This document shows positions 1 through 6,693 of a stretch of 10,714 bases of DNA, in pieces (the first letter of the stretch is position 1; each line of letters starts with the position of its first letter). The notes beneath the pieces were generated by a model, which had not been told where the DNA came from, made no database searches, and worked only from the letters and a program-made list of their open reading frames with translations. The stretch lies in assembly GCA_021730825.1 (NCBI GenBank), contig JAKFYO010000293.1, forward strand, positions 1-10,714, given 5' to 3'. Both the position numbers and the translations under genes were made by a program. The DNA comes from Hyphomicrobiales bacterium (GTDB lineage Bacteria; Pseudomonadota; Alphaproteobacteria; Rhizobiales; Xanthobacteraceae).

Positions 1-1095
1 GTTCTCGCGGAGGAAGGCGAAGACGCGAGCGCTGCAGCGAAGGCAACGCCGAGTGCTCCGAAGCCGCAGGCTGCGGCTCCGAAAGCAGATGCCCCCAAAC
101 CGACGAGCGCGCCCGCACCGCAAGCTGCGGCACCGGCACCCGCTGCGCCGAAGGCCAATGGTAGTGGCGGCCGCGTATTCTCTTCACCGCTTGCACGCAG
201 GCTGGCGAAAGACGCGGGCATCGATCTTTCGCGCGTCAGCGGGACAGGCCCGCATGGCCGCGTCATCGCCCGCGATATCGAATCCGCGAAATCCGGCGGC
301 GCGCAGTTGCGCGGCACCTCTGCGCCATCCGGCGGCACGATGCCGGGCGTCTCGGTTCCGAGCGACGATCAAATCCGCGCGCTTTACGAAGACGGCTCGT
401 TCGAGAGCGTGCCGCATGACTCCATGCGCAAGACCATTGCGCGGCGCCTGCTCGAGTCGAAGCTCACAATTCCGCATTTCTACCTGACCGCCGACTGCGA
501 CATCGGCTCGCTCTTGCGTGTCCGCGAAGAGATCAACGCGACCGCGCCGGAGAAGGACGGCAAGCCGGCCTTCAAACTCTCCGTGAACGACTTTGTGATC
601 AAGGCGATGGCGGTAGCGTTGCAGAAAGTGCCGGACGCCAATGCGACCTGGACCGAAGGCGCGATGCTGAAGCACAAGCATTCCGATATCGGTGTTGCAG
701 TCGCGATCCCCGGCGGACTGGTCACGCCGGTGATCCGTCATGCCGAAGGAAAATCGCTCTCCGCGATCTCGAACGAGATGAAAGACTACGCTGCGCGGGC
801 GAAAACGAAGAAGCTGAAGCCGACCGAATACCAGGGCGGCACCACCGCGATCTCAAACCTCGGCATGTATGGCGTCAAAGACTTCGCGGCGGTCATCAAC
901 CCGCCGCATGCGACCATTCTGGCTGTAGGCGCGGGCGAGAAACGGGCCGTGGTTCGTGACGGCGAGGTGGTGGCAGCGGACGTGATTACCGTGACCCTTT
1001 CCTGCGATCATCGTGCGGTTGACGGGGCGCTTGGGGCTCAACTCCTCGCCGCATTCCGCGAGGCAATCGAGAAACCGCTCTCGCTGATGGCATGA
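1..1095 (+). CDS. pdhC: Pyruvate dehydrogenase complex E2, dihydrolipoamide acetyltransferase (5'-truncated)
   Basis: This is the cytoplasmic E2 core of the pyruvate dehydrogenase complex. It moves the acetyl group from lipoyl-lysine to CoA. The frame is open from base 1 and ends at TGA 1093-1095, leaving 364 residues visible. The first residues (VLAEEGEDA) match the end of a lipoyl domain. An Ala/Pro/Lys-rich flexible linker follows (about residues 10-55), then the peripheral subunit-binding domain (about 58-94, with SSPLARRLAKDAGI and the GTGPHGRV turn), and a catalytic domain from about 134 to the end. The acyltransferase signature DHRAVDG is at 336-342, with catalytic His337 and Asp341. 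Family members are about 420-450 residues long, so most of the lipoyl domain, including the lipoylated lysine, lies outside the window. I infer pyruvate rather than 2-oxoglutarate specificity from overall resemblance and from the nearby lpdA and lipA. An apparent internal start at 307 is not the gene start. Confidence 0.95.
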   Translation, partial: VLAEEGEDASAAAKATPSAPKPQAAAPKADAPKPTSAPAPQAAAPAPAAPKANGSGGRVFSSPLARRLAKDAGIDLSRVSGTGPHGRVIARDIESAKSGGAQLRGTSAPSGGTMPGVSVPSDDQIRALYEDGSFESVPHDSMRKTIARRLLESKLTIPHFYLTADCDIGSLLRVREEINATAPEKDGKPAFKLSVNDFVIKAMAVALQKVPDANATWTEGAMLKHKHSDIGVAVAIPGGLVTPVIRHAEGKSLSAISNEMKDYAARAKTKKLKPTEYQGGTTAISNLGMYGVKDFAAVINPPHATILAVGAGEKRAVVRDGEVVAADVITVTLSCDHRAVDGALGAQLLAAFREAIEKPLSLMA

Positions 1096-1130
1096 TATAG
1101 TCGCGGGACTCGGCATGAAGGGTCCCGGCA

Positions 1131-1631
1131 ATGGCTGAATCCAAAGGCAACGCAAACATATTCGCGTATATTTCGTTCTTCGTCGCGGCGCTCTCGCTGG
1201 TCGCCACGATGTATCAGGCTTATCTGAACACCCGCTATGTCGAACTGATCCAGACCAGCGTCTCGCGCGGCGAGACGGCGCGTACCTGCAAGGACCTCAT
1301 CGACGTCTATTTTCAGATCAAGTACCGGACCGGGGCGCTGGCGTCCGCGCTGGAGCGCGAGAAAAACCCTAACTCGCCTTACGTGATCGCGGCCTCTTCG
1401 GAAGCGCTGAATACGATAAGCCGCTTCGCGGCGCTCGGTACTTTTCTCGCCAATTTTCAAGGCGAGGAGAAGAGGGCGCAATACACGGCGTTGTCGAACG
1501 AACTCGCGCGTATCGTCGATCTCGCGCACAAGACGCCAACCGGCGACACGTCGAAGCTGTTCGACAAAGCCGACGACATGTTCGGCGTCATGAACGCCGA
1601 TTGTGTGCGGAGTGCGACGACGCGGCTTTAA
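1131..1631 (+). CDS. Unrecognised membrane-anchored protein
   Basis: I do not recognise this 166-residue protein. A hydrophobic segment at about residues 9-31 (IFAYISFFVAALSLVATMYQ) is probably a signal anchor. The rest (about 32-166) is soluble, charged and predicted mainly helical, with no catalytic motif I can name. It has only two cysteines, Cys53 and Cys158. If the domain faces the periplasm they could form a disulfide, but that is inference. The ATG at 1131 is preceded by GAAGGG (1117-1122), a fair ribosome binding site. The gene starts 35 bases after pdhC, so it is probably read from the pdh transcript. Its TAA shares the TTAA at 1628-1631 with the stop of the opposing TRAP permease gene. 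Codon choice resembles that of its neighbours, which supports a real gene. Confidence 0.75.
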   Translation: MAESKGNANIFAYISFFVAALSLVATMYQAYLNTRYVELIQTSVSRGETARTCKDLIDVYFQIKYRTGALASALEREKNPNSPYVIAASSEALNTISRFAALGTFLANFQGEEKRAQYTALSNELARIVDLAHKTPTGDTSKLFDKADDMFGVMNADCVRSATTRL

Positions 1632-3748
1632 GTTTTCGCGGCCGAGAGTACCTTCTTGCGCTCCACCCACTGCACGGCGAGGACAAAGCCACAGATCGCG
1701 AAGCCTGCGATGTCCGTCCAGACGTAAGGCGCAACCAGCATCAGTCCGCCTCCTGCGAGTAATGCGCGTTGCCACATGCTCGCGCGCGACAGAAAATAAC
1801 CGTGCAGCCCGCCCGCAAGCAGCGCGATCCCGAGGAACGCGAGCGCGAAACGATAGACGATCCAGAACCAGCTATCGTGGATCATGAGGAGCGCCGGTTC
1901 GTAGACAAACATGAACGGCACGATAAATCCGGCGGCGCCGACCTTTACCGCCGCCCAGCCGCTTTTCCATAAGTCGGCCTTCGCAATGCCCGCTGCCGCG
2001 AATACCGCGAGCGCGACCGGCGGCGTTATCGCCGAAAGCACTGCGAAGTATAGCGCGAACATATGCGCGGCTTCTTCGCGCACGCCAAGCTTGATGATCG
2101 CCGGAATCAGCAGCGCCGTCAGAATGATGTAAGCGGGCGTTGTAGGCATACCCATGCCAAGTACGATCGCGGCAATCATGGTCGCGATCAGCGCAAGCAG
2201 GAGATAGTCCTTCGAAAGGCCGACGACGAACTGCGTGAAGTCGATGCCGATGCCGGTCAAGTTTACGATGCCGATTACGATGCCCGCACAGGCGCAAGCC
2301 ATCGCGACGCCGAGCGCATTCTTCGCACCATCGACGAAAGCTTCGATAATCGACATGCCATGAATCGGCAGCAGCACGATGCTATGACGGACGGAACGGT
2401 GCCAGGCCAGAATGACGGCGGCGAAAATCGCCGCCTCGATAATGGGATGAAACGGCGTGTACGCCGGCAGGCCGTCGAGCAAATTCGTGACTGCTGTCCA
2501 CAAATCGTCGGTGGCCCTGAATTTCAGGAACGGCACGGATGGGATTGCGGCAATCACCGGCGGCGCGATGACCGAAAGCACTTTCAGTACCGGATAGGCG
2601 AGCAGCGCACGCGGCCCCCACCATGCCATCGGGAAACACAACAAGGTGCCGGCAAGGGCAGCAAGCGGCGCGCTGTAACCCGAATACATAACGACCAGAA
2701 TGATCAACACCGGCATGAACAGGTGACCGCGCTCGACCAACACTAGCGGCAGCTTCGGCAACTCGGAGCGTGGAACGCCGAGAATACCGTGCCGTTTTGC
2801 TTCGAAGTGAACGGCACAGAAGCAGGCGACGTAATAAAGGATCGCCGGAATAACGGCCCAGACCACGACCTGCGCGTAGCCGACCTGTAAGTTCTGCGCG
2901 AGCAGGAATGCGGCCGCGCCCATGATCGGCGGCATGATCTGCCCGCCCGTCGATGCGGTCGCTTCGACGCCGGCTGCGAAATGCGCGGGGAAACCGGTTC
3001 GCTTCATCAGAGGAATCGAGATCGGCCCATCGACCATGACATTGGCGACCGCGCTTCCGGAGATTGTGCCGAACAAACTCGAACTGACGACGGAAACTTT
3101 TCCTGGGCCACCCGCGGTATGGCCCGTGAGCGACATCGCAAAGTCCATGAATAGCTGGCCGGTTCCGGTGCGCTCCATGAAACTGCCGAACAGGACAAAG
3201 ATCAGCACATAAGTCGCGGAGACGGAGATCGGAATTCCGAAGATGCCTTCGGTGCCGAGGTAGACTTGTTCCAGAATTCTCGTCGGCTCTTTGCCGAACT
3301 TGTAGAATGCAAACGCCAGGAAAATCGCGGCGGTGATCGGAAGCGCGAGGCCGATCACGCGACGCGTAGCCTCGAGCACGGCGGCGATCATGATTACCGA
3401 AAGCACGACCTCGGTCGTGGTCATCGGATCGATGCCAAACGGGATGCGCTCGTCGATGTAGCGCTGGTTCCAGATGATATAGATCACCGGCGCGATGCCG
3501 ATCGCGACAACCAAATAGTCGACCATCTTCGGCGGCGAGCCGTCTTTATGCGCGAAGGTGCCGTAAAGCAGCAGCGTCAACACCATTGCGAACAGCACGT
3601 GCATGCCGCGGAATGTCAGCGCCTCGGCGGAGCCGAGTACGATAACGCCGAGGTGATAGAGCCCCATCGCCAGCGAAATGATCACGACGGCGGTGCGAAA
3701 CAGTCCCGCATGGCTGAACAGCGGGGGAGTTGCAGTCGTGGTGCTCAT
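1628..3748 (-). CDS. TRAP transporter permease, 4TM/12TM fused type (TAXI-associated)
   Basis: This is the inner-membrane permease of a tripartite ATP-independent periplasmic (TRAP) transporter, which uses an ion gradient to import a substrate delivered by a binding protein. It is 706 residues long and hydrophobic throughout. The N-terminal small-subunit-like part (about residues 15-140) is fused to the DctM-like large subunit, the usual form for TAXI systems. Large-subunit signatures are visible: ATASTGGQIMPPIMG at 263-277, GMGMPTTPAY at 531-540 and AITPPVALA at 573-581. The core motifs end near residue 620, and a further hydrophobic tail of about 85 residues follows. About 250 residues separate the first two signatures, and this stretch includes a probable insertion near 380-455. 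The ATG at 3748 has only a weak ribosome binding site. The binding-protein gene lies 57 bases upstream on the same strand. The substrate cannot be read from sequence; organic acids or amino acids are usual for TRAP systems. Confidence 0.93.
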   Translation of the reverse strand: MSTTTATPPLFSHAGLFRTAVVIISLAMGLYHLGVIVLGSAEALTFRGMHVLFAMVLTLLLYGTFAHKDGSPPKMVDYLVVAIGIAPVIYIIWNQRYIDERIPFGIDPMTTTEVVLSVIMIAAVLEATRRVIGLALPITAAIFLAFAFYKFGKEPTRILEQVYLGTEGIFGIPISVSATYVLIFVLFGSFMERTGTGQLFMDFAMSLTGHTAGGPGKVSVVSSSLFGTISGSAVANVMVDGPISIPLMKRTGFPAHFAAGVEATASTGGQIMPPIMGAAAFLLAQNLQVGYAQVVVWAVIPAILYYVACFCAVHFEAKRHGILGVPRSELPKLPLVLVERGHLFMPVLIILVVMYSGYSAPLAALAGTLLCFPMAWWGPRALLAYPVLKVLSVIAPPVIAAIPSVPFLKFRATDDLWTAVTNLLDGLPAYTPFHPIIEAAIFAAVILAWHRSVRHSIVLLPIHGMSIIEAFVDGAKNALGVAMACACAGIVIGIVNLTGIGIDFTQFVVGLSKDYLLLALIATMIAAIVLGMGMPTTPAYIILTALLIPAIIKLGVREEAAHMFALYFAVLSAITPPVALAVFAAAGIAKADLWKSGWAAVKVGAAGFIVPFMFVYEPALLMIHDSWFWIVYRFALAFLGIALLAGGLHGYFLSRASMWQRALLAGGGLMLVAPYVWTDIAGFAICGFVLAVQWVERKKVLSAAKT

Positions 3749-3767
3749 GGGTGCCGCCGAACGCGAT

Positions 3768-3794
3768 AGCGGCGCGGATTTTCTCCGCGCCGCT
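3768..3794 (-). promoter_or_regulatory. Perfect 11-bp hairpin between TAXI binding-protein gene and permease gene
   Basis: The left arm at 3768-3778 (AGCGGCGCGGA) and the right arm at 3784-3794 (TCCGCGCCGCT) are perfect inverted repeats around a five-base loop (TTTTC on the + strand). On the transcript the hairpin begins 11 bases after the binding-protein stop and ends 19 bases before the permease ATG. No run of U follows, so it is not a standard intrinsic terminator. A stable hairpin here fits an RNA-processing, mRNA-stabilising or partial-termination element that gives more binding protein than permease. That role is inferred from known binding-protein transporter operons; the symmetry itself is directly visible. 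Confidence 0.7.
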
Positions 3795-3805
3795 TGGTTA
3801 CGAAC

Positions 3806-4756
3806 TTAGTTGGTGACGACGTTCACGCCCGATTCTTTGTAGAACCGCGCGGCACCCTTGTGGAACGGGATGCCGATGTCTTCCGCCATACCCTTAGGCG
3901 TAAGACCGGCCATCGCCTTGTTGACGGTCGCGAGCGTAGGAATGTTCTGCGCAATCGTCTTGGTCATTGTGTAAACGACCTGCTCCGGCAGATCACAGCT
4001 CGCGACGACGTGGGTCGCATAGCCGATCACTTGCGTGTCCTTGTCGTTCTTCGGATAGGTCTTCGCCGGGACGTTGACGAGCGTATAACCGGGGTTCAGC
4101 TTCTTCATGCCGGCAAGGCTCGAGGAGAGATCGAGCAGCGTGACATCGCGGGCGGTAGCGAGGTCGAGCACAGAGCCTGCGGGAATGGTCGTGCCGAGCG
4201 TAAAGGCGACCGCGTGGCCGTCCTGCATCTGCGAGACCGAGTCCGTGTAGGACACATAGCTCATTTTCACGTCGTTATAGGTGAGGCCGTGTACTTGCAG
4301 GAGCTGGCGAGTGATCAACTCGCCGGTGTTGCCGCGCTGCTGGGTGGTGATGGACTTACCCTTGAGGTCGGCGACCGACTTGATGTTCGCGTCGGTGCGC
4401 ACGAGTACCTGGAAGTACTGCGGATAGAGCGTTGCGATATTGCAGACGTTCTTGTGCGGCTTGTTGAAGGGCTCGCGGCCGGCGAGCGCATCGACCGTCG
4501 AGATCGAGTTGCCGAAACCGATTTCAGCCTTCTTCTCTTCGACGCCGCGAACGTTCGCGATGCCTGCGCCCGGCAGGTTCTGTATCTTGAGTCCGGGGAT
4601 CGCTTTCTCCCAGAGATCCTTCAACTGGCCACCGAGCGGCACCCAGACGCCGCCCTGCGGGCCCGTCATGAGGCGAACTTCCTGCGCAGCGGCAGGCGTG
4701 GCGATGGCGACGGCAATGCCCATTGCGAGCGCAGCCGTGGTCTTGAAACCTTTCAT
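3806..4756 (-). CDS. TAXI-family TRAP transporter solute-binding protein
   Basis: This periplasmic receptor captures the substrate and hands it to the adjacent TRAP permease. It is 316 residues long, normal for TAXI proteins. Residues 1-24 form a typical Sec signal peptide (MKGFKTTAALAM, a hydrophobic core, then TPAAA|QEV, cleavage probably after Ala24). The mature protein opens with the family pattern MTGPQGGVWVPLGGQL (30-45), followed by PGAGIANVRGVEEKKAEIGF (62-81). A central YPQYFQVLVRT stretch and the SVADLKGKSI motif are typical of the binding-protein fold. Two cysteines, Cys105 and Cys254, could pair in the periplasm. I chose the ATG at 4756 because GGGGAG (4763-4768, minus strand) sits at good spacing and the signal peptide starts exactly there. 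The frame stays open to 4975, but that extension is not signal-like. This gene is first in its operon and lies divergent from lpdA. Confidence 0.92.
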   Translation of the reverse strand: MKGFKTTAALAMGIAVAIATPAAAQEVRLMTGPQGGVWVPLGGQLKDLWEKAIPGLKIQNLPGAGIANVRGVEEKKAEIGFGNSISTVDALAGREPFNKPHKNVCNIATLYPQYFQVLVRTDANIKSVADLKGKSITTQQRGNTGELITRQLLQVHGLTYNDVKMSYVSYTDSVSQMQDGHAVAFTLGTTIPAGSVLDLATARDVTLLDLSSSLAGMKKLNPGYTLVNVPAKTYPKNDKDTQVIGYATHVVASCDLPEQVVYTMTKTIAQNIPTLATVNKAMAGLTPKGMAEDIGIPFHKGAARFYKESGVNVVTN

Positions 4757-4961
4757 AGCGTTCTCCCCGATATATGGACGACTCTTTGGCCGCCCTTGTT
4801 TTAGTTGGGGGCGAGGGTACGCGGGCGCGGGCGGCTGGCACAAGGGTTTTGGCTGTAGAATTGCCCATGCGGAACTGTCACGGCAGCTGTCCCGCACAGT
4901 GGCTGACGGCAGGGGGATTTGCCTGCTAAATGCCCATCCGAAATAAAGTGGGCACTGCAAC
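4757..4961. promoter_or_regulatory. Divergent intergenic region between TAXI cassette and lpdA
   Basis: This 205-bp gene-free stretch separates two divergent start codons, so it should contain promoters for both directions. I could not find convincing -35/-10 pairs on either strand. Visible elements are the TAXI ribosome binding site (4763-4768), a spaced 7-bp inverted repeat CCCTTGT (4793-4799) / ACAAGGG (4840-4846), a GC-rich block near 4807-4838, and TGCCCA (4931-4936) / TGGGCA (4949-4954) just ahead of the lpdA start. The promoter role is inferred from gene orientation only. Confidence 0.5.
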
Positions 4962-6356
4962 ATGGCTGAGACCAACTTCGATGTGCTGATTATCGGTGGC
5001 GGCCCCGGCGGTTATGTCGCCGCGATCCGGGCGGCGCAGCTTGGCCTGAAGACCGCGGTCGTCGAGCGCTCCCATCTCGGCGGCATCTGCCTGAACTGGG
5101 GCTGCATTCCCACGAAGGCACTCCTTCGCTCCGCCGAAATCTATCACTACATGCAGCATGCCAAGGACTATGGCCTCTCGGCTTCGAATGTCTCCTTCGA
5201 CGCGGCGGCAGTCGTTGCGCGCTCGCGCGCAGTCTCGAAGCAGTTGAACGGCGGCGTCGGCTTCCTGATGAAGAAGAACAAGATCACGGTGATCGATGGC
5301 GAAGCCAAGATCGCAAAGCCCGGCACCGTGACCGTAACGGGAAAGAGCGCGGGTACTTATCAAGCCAAGCACATTATTATTGCGACCGGCGCTCGTCCGC
5401 GGGTGCTGCCTGGAATCGAGCCGGACAAAAAACTGGTCTGGACTTATTTCGAGGCGATGGTTCCCGAAAAAATGCCGAAGTCGCTGCTCGTTGTCGGCTC
5501 GGGCGCGATCGGAATCGAGTTCGCGTCATTCTTCCGCACGATGGGTTCGGAAGTGACGGTCGTCGAGTTGCTCCCGCAGATTCTGCCGGTCGAAGACGAA
5601 GAGATCGCAGGGTTGGCGCGAAAGCGTTTCGAGAAGCAGGGCATCAAGGTTCTGACCGGCGCGAAGGTGACCAAGTTAGACAAGAAAGCGAACTCGGTGG
5701 TTGCCACCATCGACGACGGCAAAGGGAAAACGCAAAGCGTCGAATTCGAGCGCGTGATTTCGGCGGTCGGCGTCGTCGGCAATATCGAAAACCTTGGGCT
5801 GGAAGCGCTCGGTGTGAAAACCGATCGCGGCACGATCGTCACCGACAGCTATGGTAAGACGAATGTCGCAGGCATCTACGCAATCGGCGATGTCGCGGGC
5901 CCGCCGATGCTTGCCCACAAAGCGGAGCATGAGGGCGTGATCTGTGTCGAAGCGATCAAAGGCCTGAAGCCGCACGCGATGGACAAGAACAAAATCCCCG
6001 GCTGCACGTATTGCCATCCGCAGATCGCGTCTGTCGGCCTCACCGAGAAGAAGGCAAAAGAGCAGAACCGCGAAGTCCGCATTGGACGCTTTCCGTTTGC
6101 GGGCAATGGCAAGGCGATTGCGCTTGGCGAGGCCGAGGGTCTCGTCAAAACCATCTTCGACAAGAAAACCGGCGAACTGCTCGGCGCGCACCTGATCGGC
6201 GCGGAAGTGACAGAGCTGATCCAGGGCTTCGTGATCGCGATGAATCTGGAGACCACGGAAGAAGAACTGATCCACGCGGTGTTCCCGCATCCCACGCTCT
6301 CCGAAATGATGCATGAGAGCGTCATGGATGCCTATGGGCGCGTGATTCATGTATGA
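4962..6356 (+). CDS. lpdA: Dihydrolipoyl dehydrogenase (E3)
   Basis: This FAD enzyme reoxidises dihydrolipoyl groups of E2 with NAD+ in the cytoplasm and serves pyruvate dehydrogenase and related complexes. It is 464 residues long, the standard size without an added N-terminal lipoyl domain. The FAD-binding GGGPGG is at 12-17. The redox-active disulfide lies in GGICLNWGCIPTK (40-52; Cys43 and Cys48). The NAD-binding Rossmann motif GSGAIGIE is at 179-186. The second FAD motif, YAIGDVAG, precedes the dimer interface domain, where HPTLSE (443-448) supplies the catalytic His443-Glu448 pair. The ATG at 4962 has no clear Shine-Dalgarno sequence. Instead the right arm of a small inverted repeat (4949-4954) sits where one would be expected. 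All catalytic residues are intact. The link to the pdhC product upstream is strong, although the TAXI cassette physically separates the two genes. Confidence 0.97.
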   Translation: MAETNFDVLIIGGGPGGYVAAIRAAQLGLKTAVVERSHLGGICLNWGCIPTKALLRSAEIYHYMQHAKDYGLSASNVSFDAAAVVARSRAVSKQLNGGVGFLMKKNKITVIDGEAKIAKPGTVTVTGKSAGTYQAKHIIIATGARPRVLPGIEPDKKLVWTYFEAMVPEKMPKSLLVVGSGAIGIEFASFFRTMGSEVTVVELLPQILPVEDEEIAGLARKRFEKQGIKVLTGAKVTKLDKKANSVVATIDDGKGKTQSVEFERVISAVGVVGNIENLGLEALGVKTDRGTIVTDSYGKTNVAGIYAIGDVAGPPMLAHKAEHEGVICVEAIKGLKPHAMDKNKIPGCTYCHPQIASVGLTEKKAKEQNREVRIGRFPFAGNGKAIALGEAEGLVKTIFDKKTGELLGAHLIGAEVTELIQGFVIAMNLETTEEELIHAVFPHPTLSEMMHESVMDAYGRVIHV

Positions 6357-6391
6357 TCGACTCGACGCGTTTTTAACAGTGAGGTGACACG

Positions 6392-6679
6392 ATGAACGAC
6401 GCACAAACGCTGCTCGGCAACCCGACCACCGGTTTTTTCCTGACGCTGATCATCGGCATCATCGCCGGCTGGATCGCGGAGAAAGTGACCTCCAGCAACC
6501 ACGGCCTGTTCACCAACCTGATCGTCGGTGTCGCCGGCGCATTCGTCGGCAACAAGCTCGCGGAAGTCGCGCAGATTCAGGTATTCGGTTTCTGGCGCGG
6601 GCTGATCGCGGCCAGCATCGGCGCGGTCATTCTGATTTTCGTGTGGCGCGCTATCCAGAGCCGCCGCTCGGCAATGTGA
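6392..6679 (+). CDS. GlsB/YeaQ/YmgE-family small membrane protein
   Basis: This 95-residue inner-membrane protein belongs to the family annotated as transglycosylase-associated or GlsB/YeaQ/YmgE. Three hydrophobic segments are visible at about residues 14-29, 40-58 and 68-86. The family hallmarks are present: [13 protein letters not shown] in the first segment, then the glycine-rich [14 protein letters not shown]. The tail is short and basic ([10 protein letters not shown]). The molecular function of the family is unsettled; members are often stress-induced in other bacteria, and the transglycosylase name is not backed by any catalytic motif here. GAGGTG (6381-6386) gives a strong ribosome binding site for the ATG at 6392. 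The gene begins 35 bases after lpdA and ends 14 bases before lipA, so it is probably co-transcribed with both. Confidence 0.88.
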   Translation: MNDAQTLLGNPTTGFFLTLIIGIIAGWIAEKVTSSNHGLFTNLIVGVAGAFVGNKLAEVAQIQVFGFWRGLIAASIGAVILIFVWRAIQSRRSAM

Positions 6680-6693
6680 GACAACGGAGCAAT

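Noticed and set aside
53..487. 144-codon open frame on the + strand over the E2 linker and binding domain
   Set aside because: It is an out-of-frame reading of the Ala/Pro-rich linker; the E2 frame is continuous and matches known domains.
1038..1775. 245-codon open frame on the - strand spanning the pdhC end, the unknown gene and the permease end
   Set aside because: It crosses three better-supported genes and its Arg-rich product has no recognisable motifs.
2063..2746. 227-codon open frame on the + strand inside the TRAP permease gene
   Set aside because: It is highly charged and repetitive in Arg/Asp/His/Gln, typical of the reverse reading of a hydrophobic membrane protein gene.
3768..3794. 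The intergenic hairpin as an intrinsic terminator
   Set aside because: No T-tract follows the stem in the direction of transcription, and a second operon gene starts 19 bases later. A + strand terminator is also unlikely because no + strand gene ends nearby.
1628..4756. TRAP-TAXI cassette as a mobile element
   Set aside because: No transposase, integrase, terminal repeats or target-site duplication are visible at its ends, and its base composition resembles that of its neighbours.
3794..4804. Long open frame (336 codons) on the + strand opposite the TAXI binding-protein gene
   Set aside because: Its product is rich in Arg, Asp and His with no recognisable domain, as expected for the antisense of a GC-rich gene. 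The minus-strand frame has a signal peptide and clear family motifs.
6356..6370. Palindrome-like TCGACTCGA after the lpdA stop
   Set aside because: It is very short, of a kind common by chance in GC-rich DNA, and has no matching partner elsewhere in the window.
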